64,000 bases of DNA, taken from positions 7,164-71,163 of the forward strand of contig DASXYG010000026.1 in assembly GCA_036502625.1 (NCBI GenBank). The letters are read 5' to 3'. Source of the stretch: DASXYG01 sp036502625. GTDB lineage: Bacteria; Actinomycetota; Actinomycetes; Streptosporangiales; Streptosporangiaceae. Of this stretch, positions 1 through 8,933 are shown in pieces; positions within the stretch are counted from its first letter, which is position 1, and each line of letters starts with the position of its first letter. The notes beneath the pieces are model-generated. The model worked only from the letters and a program-made list of their open reading frames with translations. It was not told the origin of the DNA and did no database searches. Made by a program: the position numbers and the translations under genes.

Positions 1-1
1 G

Positions 2-1144
2 TGGGGCTCGGTCTTCCTGATCAACGTCCCCGTCGTGATCATCGGCGTCACCGCGATGGCCGTCTTCGCGCCCGAGTCGCGCGACCCGAAGCCCGGCAGG
101 CTCGACCCGCTCGGCGTCCTCGGCTCGATCCTCGGCCTCGTGCTGCTGACGTACGGCATCATCTCCGGCGGCCAGGCCGGCTCCTGGGCGGACCCCAAGG
201 TGCTCGGCACCATCGCCGCGGGCATCGTCGTGATCGGCGCGTTCATCTTCTGGGAGTCGCGCATCGACCACCCGTCGCTGGACGTACGGCTGTTCCGCAA
301 CCCGCGCATGTCCGCGGCCGTCGGCCTCATCGCGCTGACGTTCTTCGCGCTGTCCGGCGTGGTGTTCTTCCTGACCTTCTACCTCCAGAGCGTGCGCGGC
401 TACACGCCGTTCCAGGCCGGGCTGCTCGTCATCCCGCTGGCGTTCGCGCAGCTCATCTTCTCGCCGCGCAGCGCGGGCCTGGTGCGCCGCTTCGGGCCCA
501 AGGCCGTCAGCGTCGGCGGGCTGCTGCTCGTGGCGCTCGCGCTGAGCACGTACGGCTGGCTGATCACCGCGACCATCCCGATCTGGGTGGTCTGCGTCGT
601 CGGGTTCGTCCAGGGCACCGGCATGGCCGTGGTCATGCCCGCGGCCACCGAGTCGATCATGTCCACGCTGCCCCGCGAGCGCGCAGGTGCGGGCTCCGCG
701 GTGCAGAACACCGCACGGCAGACCGCGATCGCCCTCGGCGTCGCGGTGGTCGGTTCGATCGTGTCCACCGTCTACCGGGGCCACATCGAGGGGTCGCTCA
801 CGGCCCTGCCGTCCGGGCTGCGCCACGCCGCCGGCGAGTCGATCGAGTCGACCATGGCGGTCGTCGCGAAGCTCGGCCCGGCGGGCGCGCGGCTCATCGA
901 TCCCGCGAAGGAGTCGTTCATGTCCGCGATGCACGTCGCCGGCTATCTCGCCGGCGGATTCGCCCTCCTGGGGCTGCTGGTCGCCGCGCTGTGGCTGCCC
1001 GGCAGGTCCGCGTCGGAGCGTACGTCCGACACCACCGACCCGGCCGACATCCCGCCCGAGCGTGCCATGGCCGGCGTCGCCGAATCGGCGCCCGTTGCCG
1101 AAGGCGCGCGCGATGCCGCGTACGCTTCGGGACGGCACGAGTAA
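2..1144 (+). CDS. MFS drug-efflux transporter, DHA2 family (5'-truncated by window edge)
   Basis: The last 380 residues of a 14-helix drug:H+ antiporter of the EmrB/QacA type; the true start lies outside the window. The frame opens with WGSVFLINVP, a segment typical of the middle of DHA2 proteins. It then shows alternating hydrophobic helices, the FYLQSVRGYTPFQAGLL stretch common in the second half of the family, a large extracytoplasmic loop near residues 260-300, and a last helix followed by a short hydrophilic tail. A TetR gene starts 14 nt downstream on the same strand, the usual transporter plus local-repressor arrangement. Substrate cannot be inferred. Confidence 0.9.
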   Translation, partial: WGSVFLINVPVVIIGVTAMAVFAPESRDPKPGRLDPLGVLGSILGLVLLTYGIISGGQAGSWADPKVLGTIAAGIVVIGAFIFWESRIDHPSLDVRLFRNPRMSAAVGLIALTFFALSGVVFFLTFYLQSVRGYTPFQAGLLVIPLAFAQLIFSPRSAGLVRRFGPKAVSVGGLLLVALALSTYGWLITATIPIWVVCVVGFVQGTGMAVVMPAATESIMSTLPRERAGAGSAVQNTARQTAIALGVAVVGSIVSTVYRGHIEGSLTALPSGLRHAAGESIESTMAVVAKLGPAGARLIDPAKESFMSAMHVAGYLAGGFALLGLLVAALWLPGRSASERTSDTTDPADIPPERAMAGVAESAPVAEGARDAAYASGRHE

Positions 1145-1158
1145 GCAGATGACGGCGC

Positions 1159-1785
1159 ATGATCGGTGACGAGATGATCACGGCAGCGACGGCGGAGCAG
1201 GCCGGCGGCCACCGCGGGGGCCGCCCCCGCAGCGAGCGCGCGGACAAGGCGATCATCGAGGCGACCCTCGACCTGCTCGCCGCCGAAGGCGGGGTGGACG
1301 CCGTCTCCATCGAGGCGGTGGCCGCCCGCGCCGGGGTCGGCAAGACGACGATCTACCGGCGCTGGCCCGGCAAGGAGTCGCTGATCGTCGACGCGCTCGC
1401 CGCGATCAAGGCGCCGCCGCCCGAGCCGCTGGGGGAGTCCGTACGCGACGACCTCATCGCGCAGCTCGACGCCAAGCGCATGGACACCATGGACCCGCGG
1501 CTCGGCTGCCTGTTCTGGACCGTGCAGAGCAGCGCCGAGAAGTATCCCGAGCTGGCCCAGCAGTACGCCGCGCGCATCGTGGAGCCGCGCCGCGACAAGC
1601 TGCGCCAGATCGTCCGCCGCGGCATCGAGGCCGGCGAGATCCGCGCCGACCTCGACATCGACGTGTCGCTGCTGTTCCTGTCCGGCGCGGTGCACAACCG
1701 CAACCGCTTCCCGGCCGAACCGCTGCCCGACGACTACATCACCCGCGTCGTCGACCTCTTCCTCGACGGCGCGCGCACGCGCTGA
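1159..1785 (+). CDS. TetR/AcrR family transcriptional regulator
   Basis: A 208-residue one-domain-plus-HTH regulator. Residues about 25-70 form the TetR helix-turn-helix, with AARAGVGKTTIYRRW and the usual G-K-S/E-L-I ending. The C-terminal half is a helical ligand/dimer domain with LFLSGAVHNR in the position of the family's LDALAGPLYYR. It lies 14 nt behind the efflux gene and probably represses it. ATG 1159 is taken as the start; ATG 1174 in the same frame is an alternative. It converges on nadE across a hairpin. Family assignment is secure; ligand unknown. Confidence 0.88.
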   Translation: MIGDEMITAATAEQAGGHRGGRPRSERADKAIIEATLDLLAAEGGVDAVSIEAVAARAGVGKTTIYRRWPGKESLIVDALAAIKAPPPEPLGESVRDDLIAQLDAKRMDTMDPRLGCLFWTVQSSAEKYPELAQQYAARIVEPRRDKLRQIVRRGIEAGEIRADLDIDVSLLFLSGAVHNRNRFPAEPLPDDYITRVVDLFLDGARTR

Positions 1786-1792
1786 CCTCGGC

Positions 1793-1825
1793 CGTCCTGA
1801 CCCCTGCAGGGGCGGGGCCAGGACG
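1793..1825. terminator. Convergent hairpin between tetR and nadE
   Basis: Arms CGTCCTG (1793-1799) and CAGGACG (1819-1825) enclose a second CCCC-TGCA-GGGG helix. It sits in the 45-nt gap between two converging genes and has no long T run, so it would be a GC-rich actinobacterial-type terminator working in both directions. Confidence 0.55.
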
Positions 1826-1830
1826 ACGGG

Positions 1831-3600
1831 TCACCGCGAACGCGGCTCACGCCAGCGGTTCGTGATCGGGAGGCGGCGGTCTCTGCCGAAGTTCTTCGGG
1901 GTGATTTTCGGGCCCGGGGGGTACTGGCGGCGCTTGTACTCCGCGCGGTCCACCAGGGCGATGACCCGGTCCACCAGGGCCGGGTCGTGTCCTGCCGCGG
2001 TCAGGGCGGCGCGGCCCATGTCCTTCTCGACGTAGTCGTCGAGGACGGCGTCGAGCACGGTGTAGTCGGGCAGGGAGTCGGTGTCGAGCTGGCCGGGGGC
2101 CAGTTCGGCGCTCGGCGGCTTGCTGATCGAGTGCTCCGGGATGGGCGGGGTGGTGCCCTGGGCCTCCGCCCGGGCGTTGCGCCACCGCGCCAGCGCCCAC
2201 ACCATCGTCTTCGGCACGTCCTTGATCGGCGCGAAGCCGCCCGCGGAGTCGCCGTAGAGGGTGGAGTAGCCGGTCGCGATCTCCGACTTGTTGCCGGCCG
2301 TCAGCACCAGGTGGCCGTGCTCGTTGGACAGCGCCATCCAGATCACCGCGCGCACCCGCGCCTGGAGGTTCTCCGCCGCCAGGCCGCCGAGGTCGAGGTC
2401 GGCGTCGAAGGCCTCGACGATGCCGGCGATCGCGATCGTACGGGCGTGCAGGCCCTGCCGCTTGACGAGGTCGTCGGCGTCGGAGACGGAGTGCTCGGTG
2501 GAGTAGCGGCTGGGCAGCAGCACGACGTGCACGTTGTCCGGGCCGATCGCGTCGGCGGCGACGGTGGCCGCGAGCGCGGAGTCGATGCCGCCCGACAGGC
2601 CGAGGATCACCGACGCGAACCCGTTCTTGCGTGCGTAGTCGCGGGTGCCGAGCACCAGCGCGGCGTACACCTCCGCATGGTCGTCCAGCGGCTCGGCGAC
2701 CGCCGGCGCCTGCGGCTCGTACGGCTCGACCGGTGCGGCGGACAGCTCGACGTGGTCGACGGTGATCTCCGTGCCGTCGCCCGCGTCGTACGGGCCGGGT
2801 CCGGGCGCGGTGGCGGCCGCGGGCAGCTCCAGGTCGGTGACCAGGAGGTCCTCGGTGAACTGCGGGGCGCGGGCCACGAGCCCGCCGTCGGCGCCGACCA
2901 CGAGCGAGTCGCCGTCGAAGACCAGTTCGTCCTGGCCGCCGACCAGGTTGACGTACGCGAGCGCCGCGCCGGCCTCGCGTGCCCGCCGGGCGCAGAGGTC
3001 GAGGCGCACGTCGTCCTTGTCGCGCTCGTACGGCGACGCGTTCACGGTGACCAGCAGGCCCGCGCCGGCCCGCGCGACCACCGACACCGGGCCGCCGTCC
3101 TGCCAGAGGTCCTCGCAGACCGCGATCGCCACGTCGACGCCGTGCAGCCGTACGACGGGCAGCCGGTCGCCGGGCACGAAGTAGCGGTACTCGTCGAAGA
3201 CGCCGTAGTTCGGCAGGTGGTGCTTTGCCGACCGGGTGGCCACCCGTCCGCCGTACAGCGTCGCGACGGCGTCCTGCGGCGCGCCGGCCGGGCGGCCCAC
3301 GCGCGGCGCCGCCTCCGCGCGGCGGTCGAGGTAGCCGACGACCACGGCGAGATCGCCGAGGCCCGCGTCGGCCAGGCGGCCGGCGACGGACTCCAGCCGG
3401 TCGCGCGACGCCGCCACGAACGACGCGCGCAGCGCGAGGTCCTCGACCGGGTAGCCGGTCAGCGCCATCTCGGGGAACGCGACCAGATGCGCGCCCGAGT
3501 CGTACGCGCGCCGCGACCACTCGACGACCAGATCGGCGTTCCCGTCGAGGTCACCGACCGTAGCGTTCACCTGAGCCAGAGCGATCCGCAACTGTGCCAC
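1831..3600 (-). CDS. nadE: Glutamine-dependent NAD+ synthetase
   Basis: Cytosolic last step of NAD synthesis: ATP-dependent amidation of deamido-NAD using glutamine nitrogen. The 589 residues match the two-domain bacterial form. The N-terminal nitrilase-fold glutaminase (about 1-270) carries FPEMALTGYP with the catalytic Glu, KHHLPNYG with the Lys, and AVCEDLW with the nucleophile Cys. The C-terminal ATP-pyrophosphatase (about 300-580) has LGLSGGIDSAL. The GTG start at 3600 is preceded by a TAAGCT -10 hexamer 7 nt away, so the mRNA is probably leaderless. It is monocistronic and diverges from the amino-acid ABC operon. Confidence 0.95.
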   Translation of the reverse strand: MAQLRIALAQVNATVGDLDGNADLVVEWSRRAYDSGAHLVAFPEMALTGYPVEDLALRASFVAASRDRLESVAGRLADAGLGDLAVVVGYLDRRAEAAPRVGRPAGAPQDAVATLYGGRVATRSAKHHLPNYGVFDEYRYFVPGDRLPVVRLHGVDVAIAVCEDLWQDGGPVSVVARAGAGLLVTVNASPYERDKDDVRLDLCARRAREAGAALAYVNLVGGQDELVFDGDSLVVGADGGLVARAPQFTEDLLVTDLELPAAATAPGPGPYDAGDGTEITVDHVELSAAPVEPYEPQAPAVAEPLDDHAEVYAALVLGTRDYARKNGFASVILGLSGGIDSALAATVAADAIGPDNVHVVLLPSRYSTEHSVSDADDLVKRQGLHARTIAIAGIVEAFDADLDLGGLAAENLQARVRAVIWMALSNEHGHLVLTAGNKSEIATGYSTLYGDSAGGFAPIKDVPKTMVWALARWRNARAEAQGTTPPIPEHSISKPPSAELAPGQLDTDSLPDYTVLDAVLDDYVEKDMGRAALTAAGHDPALVDRVIALVDRAEYKRRQYPPGPKITPKNFGRDRRLPITNRWREPRSR

Positions 3601-3607
3601 GGGGACG

Positions 3608-3613
3608 AGCTTA
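3608..3613 (-). promoter_or_regulatory. -10 hexamer of leaderless nadE promoter
   Basis: On the minus strand TAAGCT (TANNNT) is followed by 7 nt and then the GTG start of nadE, placing the transcription start on the start codon. No Shine-Dalgarno is present. Confidence 0.55.
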
Positions 3614-3734
3614 CGTACCGCCGGCGCGCCCGCCCGGCACCGGCGGGGCCTTCGGCGTCGCCGCAGGTGAGTGCCGCGCCGCCGGCGAGTTGATCACGTG
3701 ACGTTCACGACATGGTCACCGCGGCGCATCAGAC

Positions 3735-3763
3735 TTGCCGGTTGGCGCGTTTGCCGCGATAGT
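3735..3763 (+). promoter_or_regulatory. Sigma70-type promoter for the amino-acid ABC operon
   Basis: TTGCCG (3735-3740), a 17-nt spacer, then GATAGT (3758-3763). The predicted transcription start near 3770 gives a leader of about 65 nt before the solute-binding-protein gene. Confidence 0.45.
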
Positions 3764-3835
3764 GCTCGTTGGCCCGGCAGGTTTCCGTCGCCGTCCGCCG
3801 CCGTCATGAGCAGTTCACCGGGAGGAACCGTGTTC

Positions 3836-4657
3836 GTGTCCCGTCCACCCGCCCGCCTTATGGGGATCGGCGCGGGCCTCGCCGTCGCCGCCCTGCTCGC
3901 CTCCGGTTGCGCGAAGAGCGACACGGGGACCAAGACGGCCAGCGGCGTCAAGCTGGTCACCAAGGGCAAGCTCACCACCTGCACCCACCTGCCGTACCCG
4001 CCGTTCCAGTTCCAGCAGGGCGAGAAGGTCGTCGGGTTCGACGTCGACATGATCGACCTGGTGGCCAAGAAGCTCGGCGTCACGCAGACCGTCGTGGACA
4101 TGCCGTTCGAGAACATCCAGACCGGCATCGCCCTCAACGGTGGCAAGTGCGACATCGCCGCCGCCGGCATGACGATCACCGGCGAGCGCAAGAAGCACAT
4201 CGACTTCTCCTCGCCGTACTTCAACGCCACGCAGGCGCTGATGGCCAAGAAGGGCGTCAGCCTGCCCAATGGCATCGCCGACGTGAAGTCCCAGCACCTG
4301 CGGCTCGGCTCCCAGGCGTCGACCACCGGCGAGGCGTACGCCCAGGACCACAAGGCCGACCCCCGCTCCTACAAGGACTCCGCGGCGCTGCTCAACGGGC
4401 TGCGCGGCGGCCAGGTCGACGCGGTCATCCTCGACTACCCCGTCATCCAGGGGTGGCTGAAGGACAAGCAGAACGCGAAGTACACCGTGGCCGGGCAGAT
4501 CGACACCGGTGAGCAGTACGGCTTCGCGGTCAAGAAGGGCGGCAACCCCGAGCTGCTCAAGACCGTCGACCAGGTCATCGCCTCGGCGAAGAAGGACGGA
4601 ACGTACAAGAAGCTGTACAACAAGTGGATCGGCCCGATGCCGAAGTCGGCGGGTTAG
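3836..4657 (+). CDS. ABC transporter solute-binding lipoprotein, family 3 (polar amino acid)
   Basis: Extracytoplasmic receptor that hands a polar amino acid to the permease encoded next. A lipoprotein signal with lipobox ASGC lies near residue 20 of the mature frame, then come the SBP family 3 features: LTTCTHLPYPPFQF near the N-terminus, VGFDVDMIDLVAKKLG, and a C-terminal DGTYKKLYNKWIG. The strong RBS GGAGG at 3821-3825 fits GTG 3836 (10 nt) or GTG 3830 (4 nt); 3836 is chosen, and ATG 3806 is less likely. The permease starts 8 nt after its stop. The ligand (Gln/Glu/Cys type) cannot be told from sequence. Confidence 0.9.
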   Translation: MSRPPARLMGIGAGLAVAALLASGCAKSDTGTKTASGVKLVTKGKLTTCTHLPYPPFQFQQGEKVVGFDVDMIDLVAKKLGVTQTVVDMPFENIQTGIALNGGKCDIAAAGMTITGERKKHIDFSSPYFNATQALMAKKGVSLPNGIADVKSQHLRLGSQASTTGEAYAQDHKADPRSYKDSAALLNGLRGGQVDAVILDYPVIQGWLKDKQNAKYTVAGQIDTGEQYGFAVKKGGNPELLKTVDQVIASAKKDGTYKKLYNKWIGPMPKSAG

Positions 4658-4665
4658 GCCGGACC

Positions 4666-5502
4666 GTGGCCGCTCCCGCAACATCCGCAGGCGCGGCGCC
4701 CGCCGCGCGCATGTCGCCGCGGCGCCGGCGCCGCATCATCCTGGCCGGCGAGTACACCCTGTTCGTGGTGGCGGTGCTGGCCGCGGCGCTGCTCGCCGAC
4801 TGGGGGACGCTGCGCGACAACTTCGCCGACGGCGACGTCGCGGCGAAGCTGTTCCCCGACATCATCACCGTCGGCCTGCGCAACACCGTGCTGTACACCC
4901 TCACCGGGTTCGCGATCGGCCTGGTGCTCGGCATGGTGATCGCGCTGATGCGGCTGTCGTCCGCGGCGCCGTACCGCTGGGTGGCGCTCGCGTACATCGA
5001 GGTGTTCCGCGGCATCCCGGCGCTGCTGGTGTTCATCTTCATGGGCCCCGGCTTCTCCATCGCGTTCCCCGACCGGGAGATCCCGGGCGGGGTGTTCGGG
5101 CAGGCCGCGGTGGCGCTCGGCCTGGTCTCCGCGGCGTACATGGCGGAGACGATCCGCGCGGGCATCCAGGCGGTGCCGACCGGGCAGGCCGAGGCGGCGC
5201 GCTCGCTCGGCATGTCGCACGGCAGGGCGATGCGCTCGATCGTCATCCCGCAGGCCCTGCGCATCGTGATCCCGCCGCTGACCAACGAGCTCGTCCTGCT
5301 GTTCAAGGACTCCTCGCTGGCGCTGTTCCTCGGCGTGGTGCTCAGCCAGCGCGAGCTCACGAAGTTCGCCAACGACCTCGCCAACCAGCAGGCGAACAGC
5401 ACCCCGTACCTCATCGCGGCGCTGTGCTACCTGCTGATCACGATCCCCCTCGGCTTCCTCGTACGGCGGCTGGAGGCCAGGCAGAACAGGGGACGCCGAT
5501 GA
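4666..5502 (+). CDS. Amino-acid ABC transporter permease (HisMQ type)
   Basis: Inner-membrane permease of 278 residues. It has an N-terminal basic patch (RRRRR), about five transmembrane helices, and the EAA loop EAARSLGMSHGRAMRSIVIP that docks the ATPase. A longer form could be read from upstream, but GTG 4666 is chosen because it follows the receptor stop by 8 nt. Its TGA overlaps the ATG of the ATPase gene (ATGA), showing translational coupling. It probably forms a homodimer, since only one permease gene is present. Confidence 0.9.
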   Translation: MAAPATSAGAAPAARMSPRRRRRIILAGEYTLFVVAVLAAALLADWGTLRDNFADGDVAAKLFPDIITVGLRNTVLYTLTGFAIGLVLGMVIALMRLSSAAPYRWVALAYIEVFRGIPALLVFIFMGPGFSIAFPDREIPGGVFGQAAVALGLVSAAYMAETIRAGIQAVPTGQAEAARSLGMSHGRAMRSIVIPQALRIVIPPLTNELVLLFKDSSLALFLGVVLSQRELTKFANDLANQQANSTPYLIAALCYLLITIPLGFLVRRLEARQNRGRR

Positions 5503-6290
5503 CCACGACGGACACCGCACCGGCCGTCGAGGTGGCCGCGCTGCACAAGTCCTTCGGCGACCTCGAGGTGCTGCGCGGCATCGACCTGTCCGTACGCGCG
5601 GGCGAGGTGGTGTGCGTGATCGGGCCGTCCGGGTCCGGCAAGTCGACGCTGCTGCGCTGCATGAACCTCCTGGAGACCCCCACCGGCGGCACCGTGCGCA
5701 TCGGCGGCGCGGACATCACCGACCCGGACGCCGACATCGACGCGATCCGCCGCGGCATCGGCATGGTGTTCCAGCAGTTCAACCTGTTCCCGCACCTCTC
5801 CGCGCTGGACAACGTGATGATCGCGCAGCGCAAGGTGCTGCGCCGCGACCGCGGTGAGGCGCAGCGCGTCGCGAAGGAGAACCTGGCGCGCGTCGGCCTC
5901 GCCGACAAGGCCGACTCCTATCCGGCGAAGCTGTCCGGCGGGCAGCAGCAGCGTGTGGCGATCGCCCGCGCGCTGGCCATGGACCCCGGCGTGATGCTCT
6001 TCGACGAGCCGACGTCCGCGCTGGACCCGGAGCTGGTCGGCGACGTCCTCGGCGTCATGCGGAAGTTGGCGGGCGAGGGGATGACGATGGTCGTCGTCAC
6101 GCACGAGATGAGCTTCGCGCGCGAGGTGGCCGACCGCGTGGTGTTCATGGACGGCGGCGTGATCGTCGAGGAGGGCCCGGCCGCGCGCGTGGTCGGCGAG
6201 CCCGCGCACGAGCGCACCCGCATGTTCCTGCGCCGCGTCCTCGACCCGGCGGCGGCCGAGGTCGGCGAGGCCGAGCCCGCCGGCGACTGA
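5499..6290 (+). CDS. Amino-acid ABC transporter ATP-binding protein
   Basis: Cytoplasmic ATPase of 263 residues that drives the uptake system. Walker A GPSGSGKST, Q-loop FQQFNLFPHL, signature LSGGQQQRVAIARAL, Walker B VMLFDEPTSALD and switch His in VVTHEMSFA are all present and intact. It starts at ATG 5499 overlapping the permease stop, making a compact receptor-permease-ATPase operon. Close to GlnQ/GlnQ-like proteins, but the substrate is not resolved, so no symbol is given. After its stop comes a 238-nt regulatory region. Confidence 0.94.
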   Translation: MTTTDTAPAVEVAALHKSFGDLEVLRGIDLSVRAGEVVCVIGPSGSGKSTLLRCMNLLETPTGGTVRIGGADITDPDADIDAIRRGIGMVFQQFNLFPHLSALDNVMIAQRKVLRRDRGEAQRVAKENLARVGLADKADSYPAKLSGGQQQRVAIARALAMDPGVMLFDEPTSALDPELVGDVLGVMRKLAGEGMTMVVVTHEMSFAREVADRVVFMDGGVIVEEGPAARVVGEPAHERTRMFLRRVLDPAAAEVGEAEPAGD

Positions 6291-6528
6291 GCGGACGACC
6301 GGATCTACCCGCCGGTACGTTACTTGATGGTAACAGCTATGTAGCAAGCGCTTGGCCGAATCATGCGCCCACCTGCGTAAGCGGGCGCCTACGCACCGGC
6401 GTACGCGAGAATGTCTCGCTTTCGTCTGGACGCCGCCTGCTCCTCCGGCTTTATTTATGGGGTGTCAAGCCCGGACCGGTGATCACCGGTCCCGCTTCCG
6501 GCCCCCCGCTTCCGGAAGGAGCACGCCC
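6291..6528. other. Intergenic region with several palindromes
   Basis: No gene is seen. It holds a GTTAC-N6-GTAAC inverted repeat (6319-6334), a 10-bp palindrome CAAGCGCTTG (6345-6354) with an AANCGNTT core like LacI-family operators, and a 20-bp perfect palindrome (6473-6492, annotated separately). An RBS GGAAGGA at 6514-6520 leads into the next gene. Confidence 0.5.
6473..6492. repeat. 20-bp perfect palindrome with CCGGTGATCACCGG core, copy 1
   Basis: GGACCGGTGATCACCGGTCC is its own reverse complement. It lies 36 nt upstream of the start codon of the secreted-protein gene at 6529. The central 14 bp recur in an 18-bp palindrome 20 nt upstream of ctaC (54899-54916). It could be a dimeric-regulator operator or a 5'-UTR hairpin. 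Confidence 0.6.
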
Positions 6529-7059
6529 ATGACCCTCCACATCGGCAGACGAGCGGCGTCCACCGCGGCGATCCTCGCCTTAGGCGCACTCGGCGCGGTC
6601 GGCGTACCGGCCGCCGCGAACGCCGCGACCAGCGTCACCGCCACGTACACCTGCCACCTGCCCACCGGCGACCAGTCCGGCGACTTCACGGCCGACGTGA
6701 CCCTCGACCCGGCGGCGCCGACCAGCGGCGGCGCGGTGAACGTCACCGTGGACCTCACCTCGATCCCGTTCACGGCACCGGTGCAGATCAACTCCTACGA
6801 CGCCACCCTCGCGATCAACGTGAGCGGCGCGGAGACCAGCAGCTTCAACGTCACCAAGTCCTCCAGCACCCCGATCCCGGCGAACTCGCCGATCACCGTG
6901 ACCGGCATGGCCGGCACGTGGACGCCGTCCGCCGCCGGGTCCGACACGCTGGCGCCCGGCACGGCCACGGTGAACGCGAACGTGGCCATCCTCGGCAACG
7001 TCACCGTCACCTGCGAGCCGTCCGGCTCCGTCCCCGGCGTGCCGGTCACCGTCGGCTGA
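6529..7059 (+). CDS. Secreted hypothetical protein, beta-sandwich-like
   Basis: A 176-residue exported protein of unknown function. A Sec signal peptide (GRRAAS then a hydrophobic run ending GVPAAANAA, cleavage about residue 33) precedes a Thr/Ser/Val-rich domain. Two Cys, in TYTCHLP and VTCEPS near the two ends of the mature domain, could form a disulfide. The composition resembles the DUF6801-type secreted proteins of actinomycetes, but this is not certain. ATG 6529 is fixed by GGAAGGA at an 8-nt spacing. It is monocistronic, with its own palindrome-bearing leader and a strong terminator. Confidence 0.75.
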   Translation: MTLHIGRRAASTAAILALGALGAVGVPAAANAATSVTATYTCHLPTGDQSGDFTADVTLDPAAPTSGGAVNVTVDLTSIPFTAPVQINSYDATLAINVSGAETSSFNVTKSSSTPIPANSPITVTGMAGTWTPSAAGSDTLAPGTATVNANVAILGNVTVTCEPSGSVPGVPVTVG

Positions 7060-7069
7060 CCCGCGTCGC

Positions 7070-7117
7070 GGCGCCCGGGCCCGTAAGCTCCGCACGGAGA
7101 TCACGGACCCGGGCGCC
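7070..7117 (+). terminator. Composite hairpin terminator after the secreted-protein gene
   Basis: GGCGCCCGGG (7070-7079) pairs with CCCGGGCGCC (7108-7117) and is followed by TTT. A nested CTCCG-CA-CGGAG helix lies in the loop, giving a stacked stem. Confidence 0.65.
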
Positions 7118-7187
7118 TTTCGTGCGCCGATGCCCCGCCGTACGGTTGATCCTGGTTTGTGACGGGTGCGGTGAACCGGGAGGACGC

Positions 7188-8933
7188 ATGACCGACGGCA
7201 GGAACGCGGACGGCGCAGGCGAGCGGCCCCGCAGCCAGGAATGGTTCGGCGCGGGCGGCCGATCGGGGATGACCTACCGGTCGTGGATGCGCAATGAGGG
7301 GTTCGGCCCCGAGGTGTACGACGGCCGCCCGGTCATCGGCATCGCCACGACGTGGTCGGAGCTGGCGCCGTGCAACGCCCACCTGCACCGCGTGGCGGAG
7401 TCGGTCAAGCGCGGCGTGTGGGAGGCGGGCGGCTTCCCGCTGGAGTTCCCCGCGATGGCGCTCGGCGAGACGCTCATGCGCCCCACCACGATGCTCTACC
7501 GGAACCTGCTGGCCATGGAGGCCGAGGAGCTGATCCGGGCGAACCCGCTCGACGGCGTGGTGCTGCTGTCCGGCTGCGACAAGACGACGCCCGGCCTGCT
7601 GATGGCCGCCGCGAGCGTGGACCTCCCCGCCGTGATGGTCACCGGCGGGCCGATGCTCAACGGGAAGTTCCGCGGCGAGGACGTCGGCTCGGGCACGCAC
7701 GTCTGGAAGTTCGAGGCGGACGTCCGCGCGGGCCGGATGACCGAGGAGGAGTGCGCCTTCGCCGAGGGCTGCATGGCACGCTCCAACGGCCACTGCATGA
7801 CGATGGGCACCGCCTCCACCATGGCGTCCATGGCCGAGGCGCTCGGCATGCAGCTCCCGTACTCGGCCACCTGGCCCGCCGTCGACTCCCGCAGGTACGA
7901 GACGGCGCAGCGCGCAGGGCGGCGCATCGTCGGGCTGGTCCGTGATGAGGTGCGGCCGTCGGCGATCATGACGCGCGACGCGTTCGAGAACGCCATCCGG
8001 GTCAACGCGGCCATCGGCGGGTCCACCAACGCGGTCGTCCACCTGATCGCGCTCGCCGGCCGCCTCGGCGTGCCGCTGGAGCTTGAGGACTTCGACGCGC
8101 TGGCCCGCGACGTCCCGACGCTGGTCGACCTCATGCCCAACGGCCGGTTCCTCATGGAGGACCTCTGCTACGCCGGCGGCCTGCCCGCGGTGATGCGCGA
8201 GCTCGGCGACCTCCTGCACACCGGCGCGGCGACCGTCTCCGGCGCCACCATCGGGGAGAACATCGCCGACGCGGAATGCTGGAACCGCGAGGTCATCCGT
8301 ACGCTCGCCGACCCGTACCAGGAGGCCGGCACCGGCACGGCCGTGCTGCGCGGCAACCTCGCGCCCGGCGGCGCCGTCATCAAGCAGTCGGCCGCGTCAC
8401 CGCACCTGATGAAGCACCGCGGCCGCGCGCTGGTCTTCGACGGGCCCGAGGCGTACGGCGCGGTGGCCGAGGACGACGACCTGGACGTCGACGAGAACAC
8501 GGTGCTGGTCATCCGCAACTGCGGGCCGCGCGGCTACCCGGGCATGGCCGAGGTCGCGAACGTGGCCCTGCCGAAGAAGCTGCTGGTCCGCGGCGTGGAC
8601 GACATGGTGCGCATCTGCGACGGCCGCATGTCCGGCACCGCGTACGGCACCGTCGTGCTGCACGTCGCGCCGGAGGCCGCGGTCGGCGGGCCGCTCGCGC
8701 TGGTGGAGAGCGGCGACTGGATCACCCTGGACGTCGCGTCCCGCCGCCTGGAGCTGGAGGTCGACGACGCCGAGCTGGACCGGCGCCGCGCCGCGTGGAC
8801 GCCACCGCCGCCGCACGCCGCGCGCGGCTGGACCAGGCTGTACACCGACCACGTCCTCCAGGCCGACCGCGGCGTCGACCTGGACTTCCTCGTCGGCGCC
8901 AGCGGCCACGACGTCCCGCGGAACAACCATTGA
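7188..8933 (+). CDS. IlvD/Edd-family dehydratase, sugar-acid (L-arabinonate-type) dehydratase
   Basis: A 581-residue Fe-S dehydratase that removes water from a dihydroxy acid. The RSQEWFG N-terminus and length fit sugar-acid dehydratases of the L-arabinonate type better than IlvD of branched-chain synthesis. Three cluster Cys lie in PCNAHL, GCDKTTPG and NGHCMTMG, as in [2Fe-2S] enzymes; the Lys of DKTTPG is the carbamylated metal ligand; and the Ser of RMSGTAYG is the general base (family knowledge). ATG 7188 follows GGGAGG closely. Its stop overlaps the TTG start of the FAD oxidase, so the two probably act in one sugar-acid pathway. Substrate is inferred. Confidence 0.85.
   Translation: MTDGRNADGAGERPRSQEWFGAGGRSGMTYRSWMRNEGFGPEVYDGRPVIGIATTWSELAPCNAHLHRVAESVKRGVWEAGGFPLEFPAMALGETLMRPTTMLYRNLLAMEAEELIRANPLDGVVLLSGCDKTTPGLLMAAASVDLPAVMVTGGPMLNGKFRGEDVGSGTHVWKFEADVRAGRMTEEECAFAEGCMARSNGHCMTMGTASTMASMAEALGMQLPYSATWPAVDSRRYETAQRAGRRIVGLVRDEVRPSAIMTRDAFENAIRVNAAIGGSTNAVVHLIALAGRLGVPLELEDFDALARDVPTLVDLMPNGRFLMEDLCYAGGLPAVMRELGDLLHTGAATVSGATIGENIADAECWNREVIRTLADPYQEAGTGTAVLRGNLAPGGAVIKQSAASPHLMKHRGRALVFDGPEAYGAVAEDDDLDVDENTVLVIRNCGPRGYPGMAEVANVALPKKLLVRGVDDMVRICDGRMSGTAYGTVVLHVAPEAAVGGPLALVESGDWITLDVASRRLELEVDDAELDRRRAAWTPPPPHAARGWTRLYTDHVLQADRGVDLDFLVGASGHDVPRNNH

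Noticed and set aside
3695..3720. GTGAC-n6-GACAT as a GlnR site before the amino-acid ABC operon
   Set aside because: Only one half with two mismatches, no second half, and not placed at the -35 of the predicted promoter.
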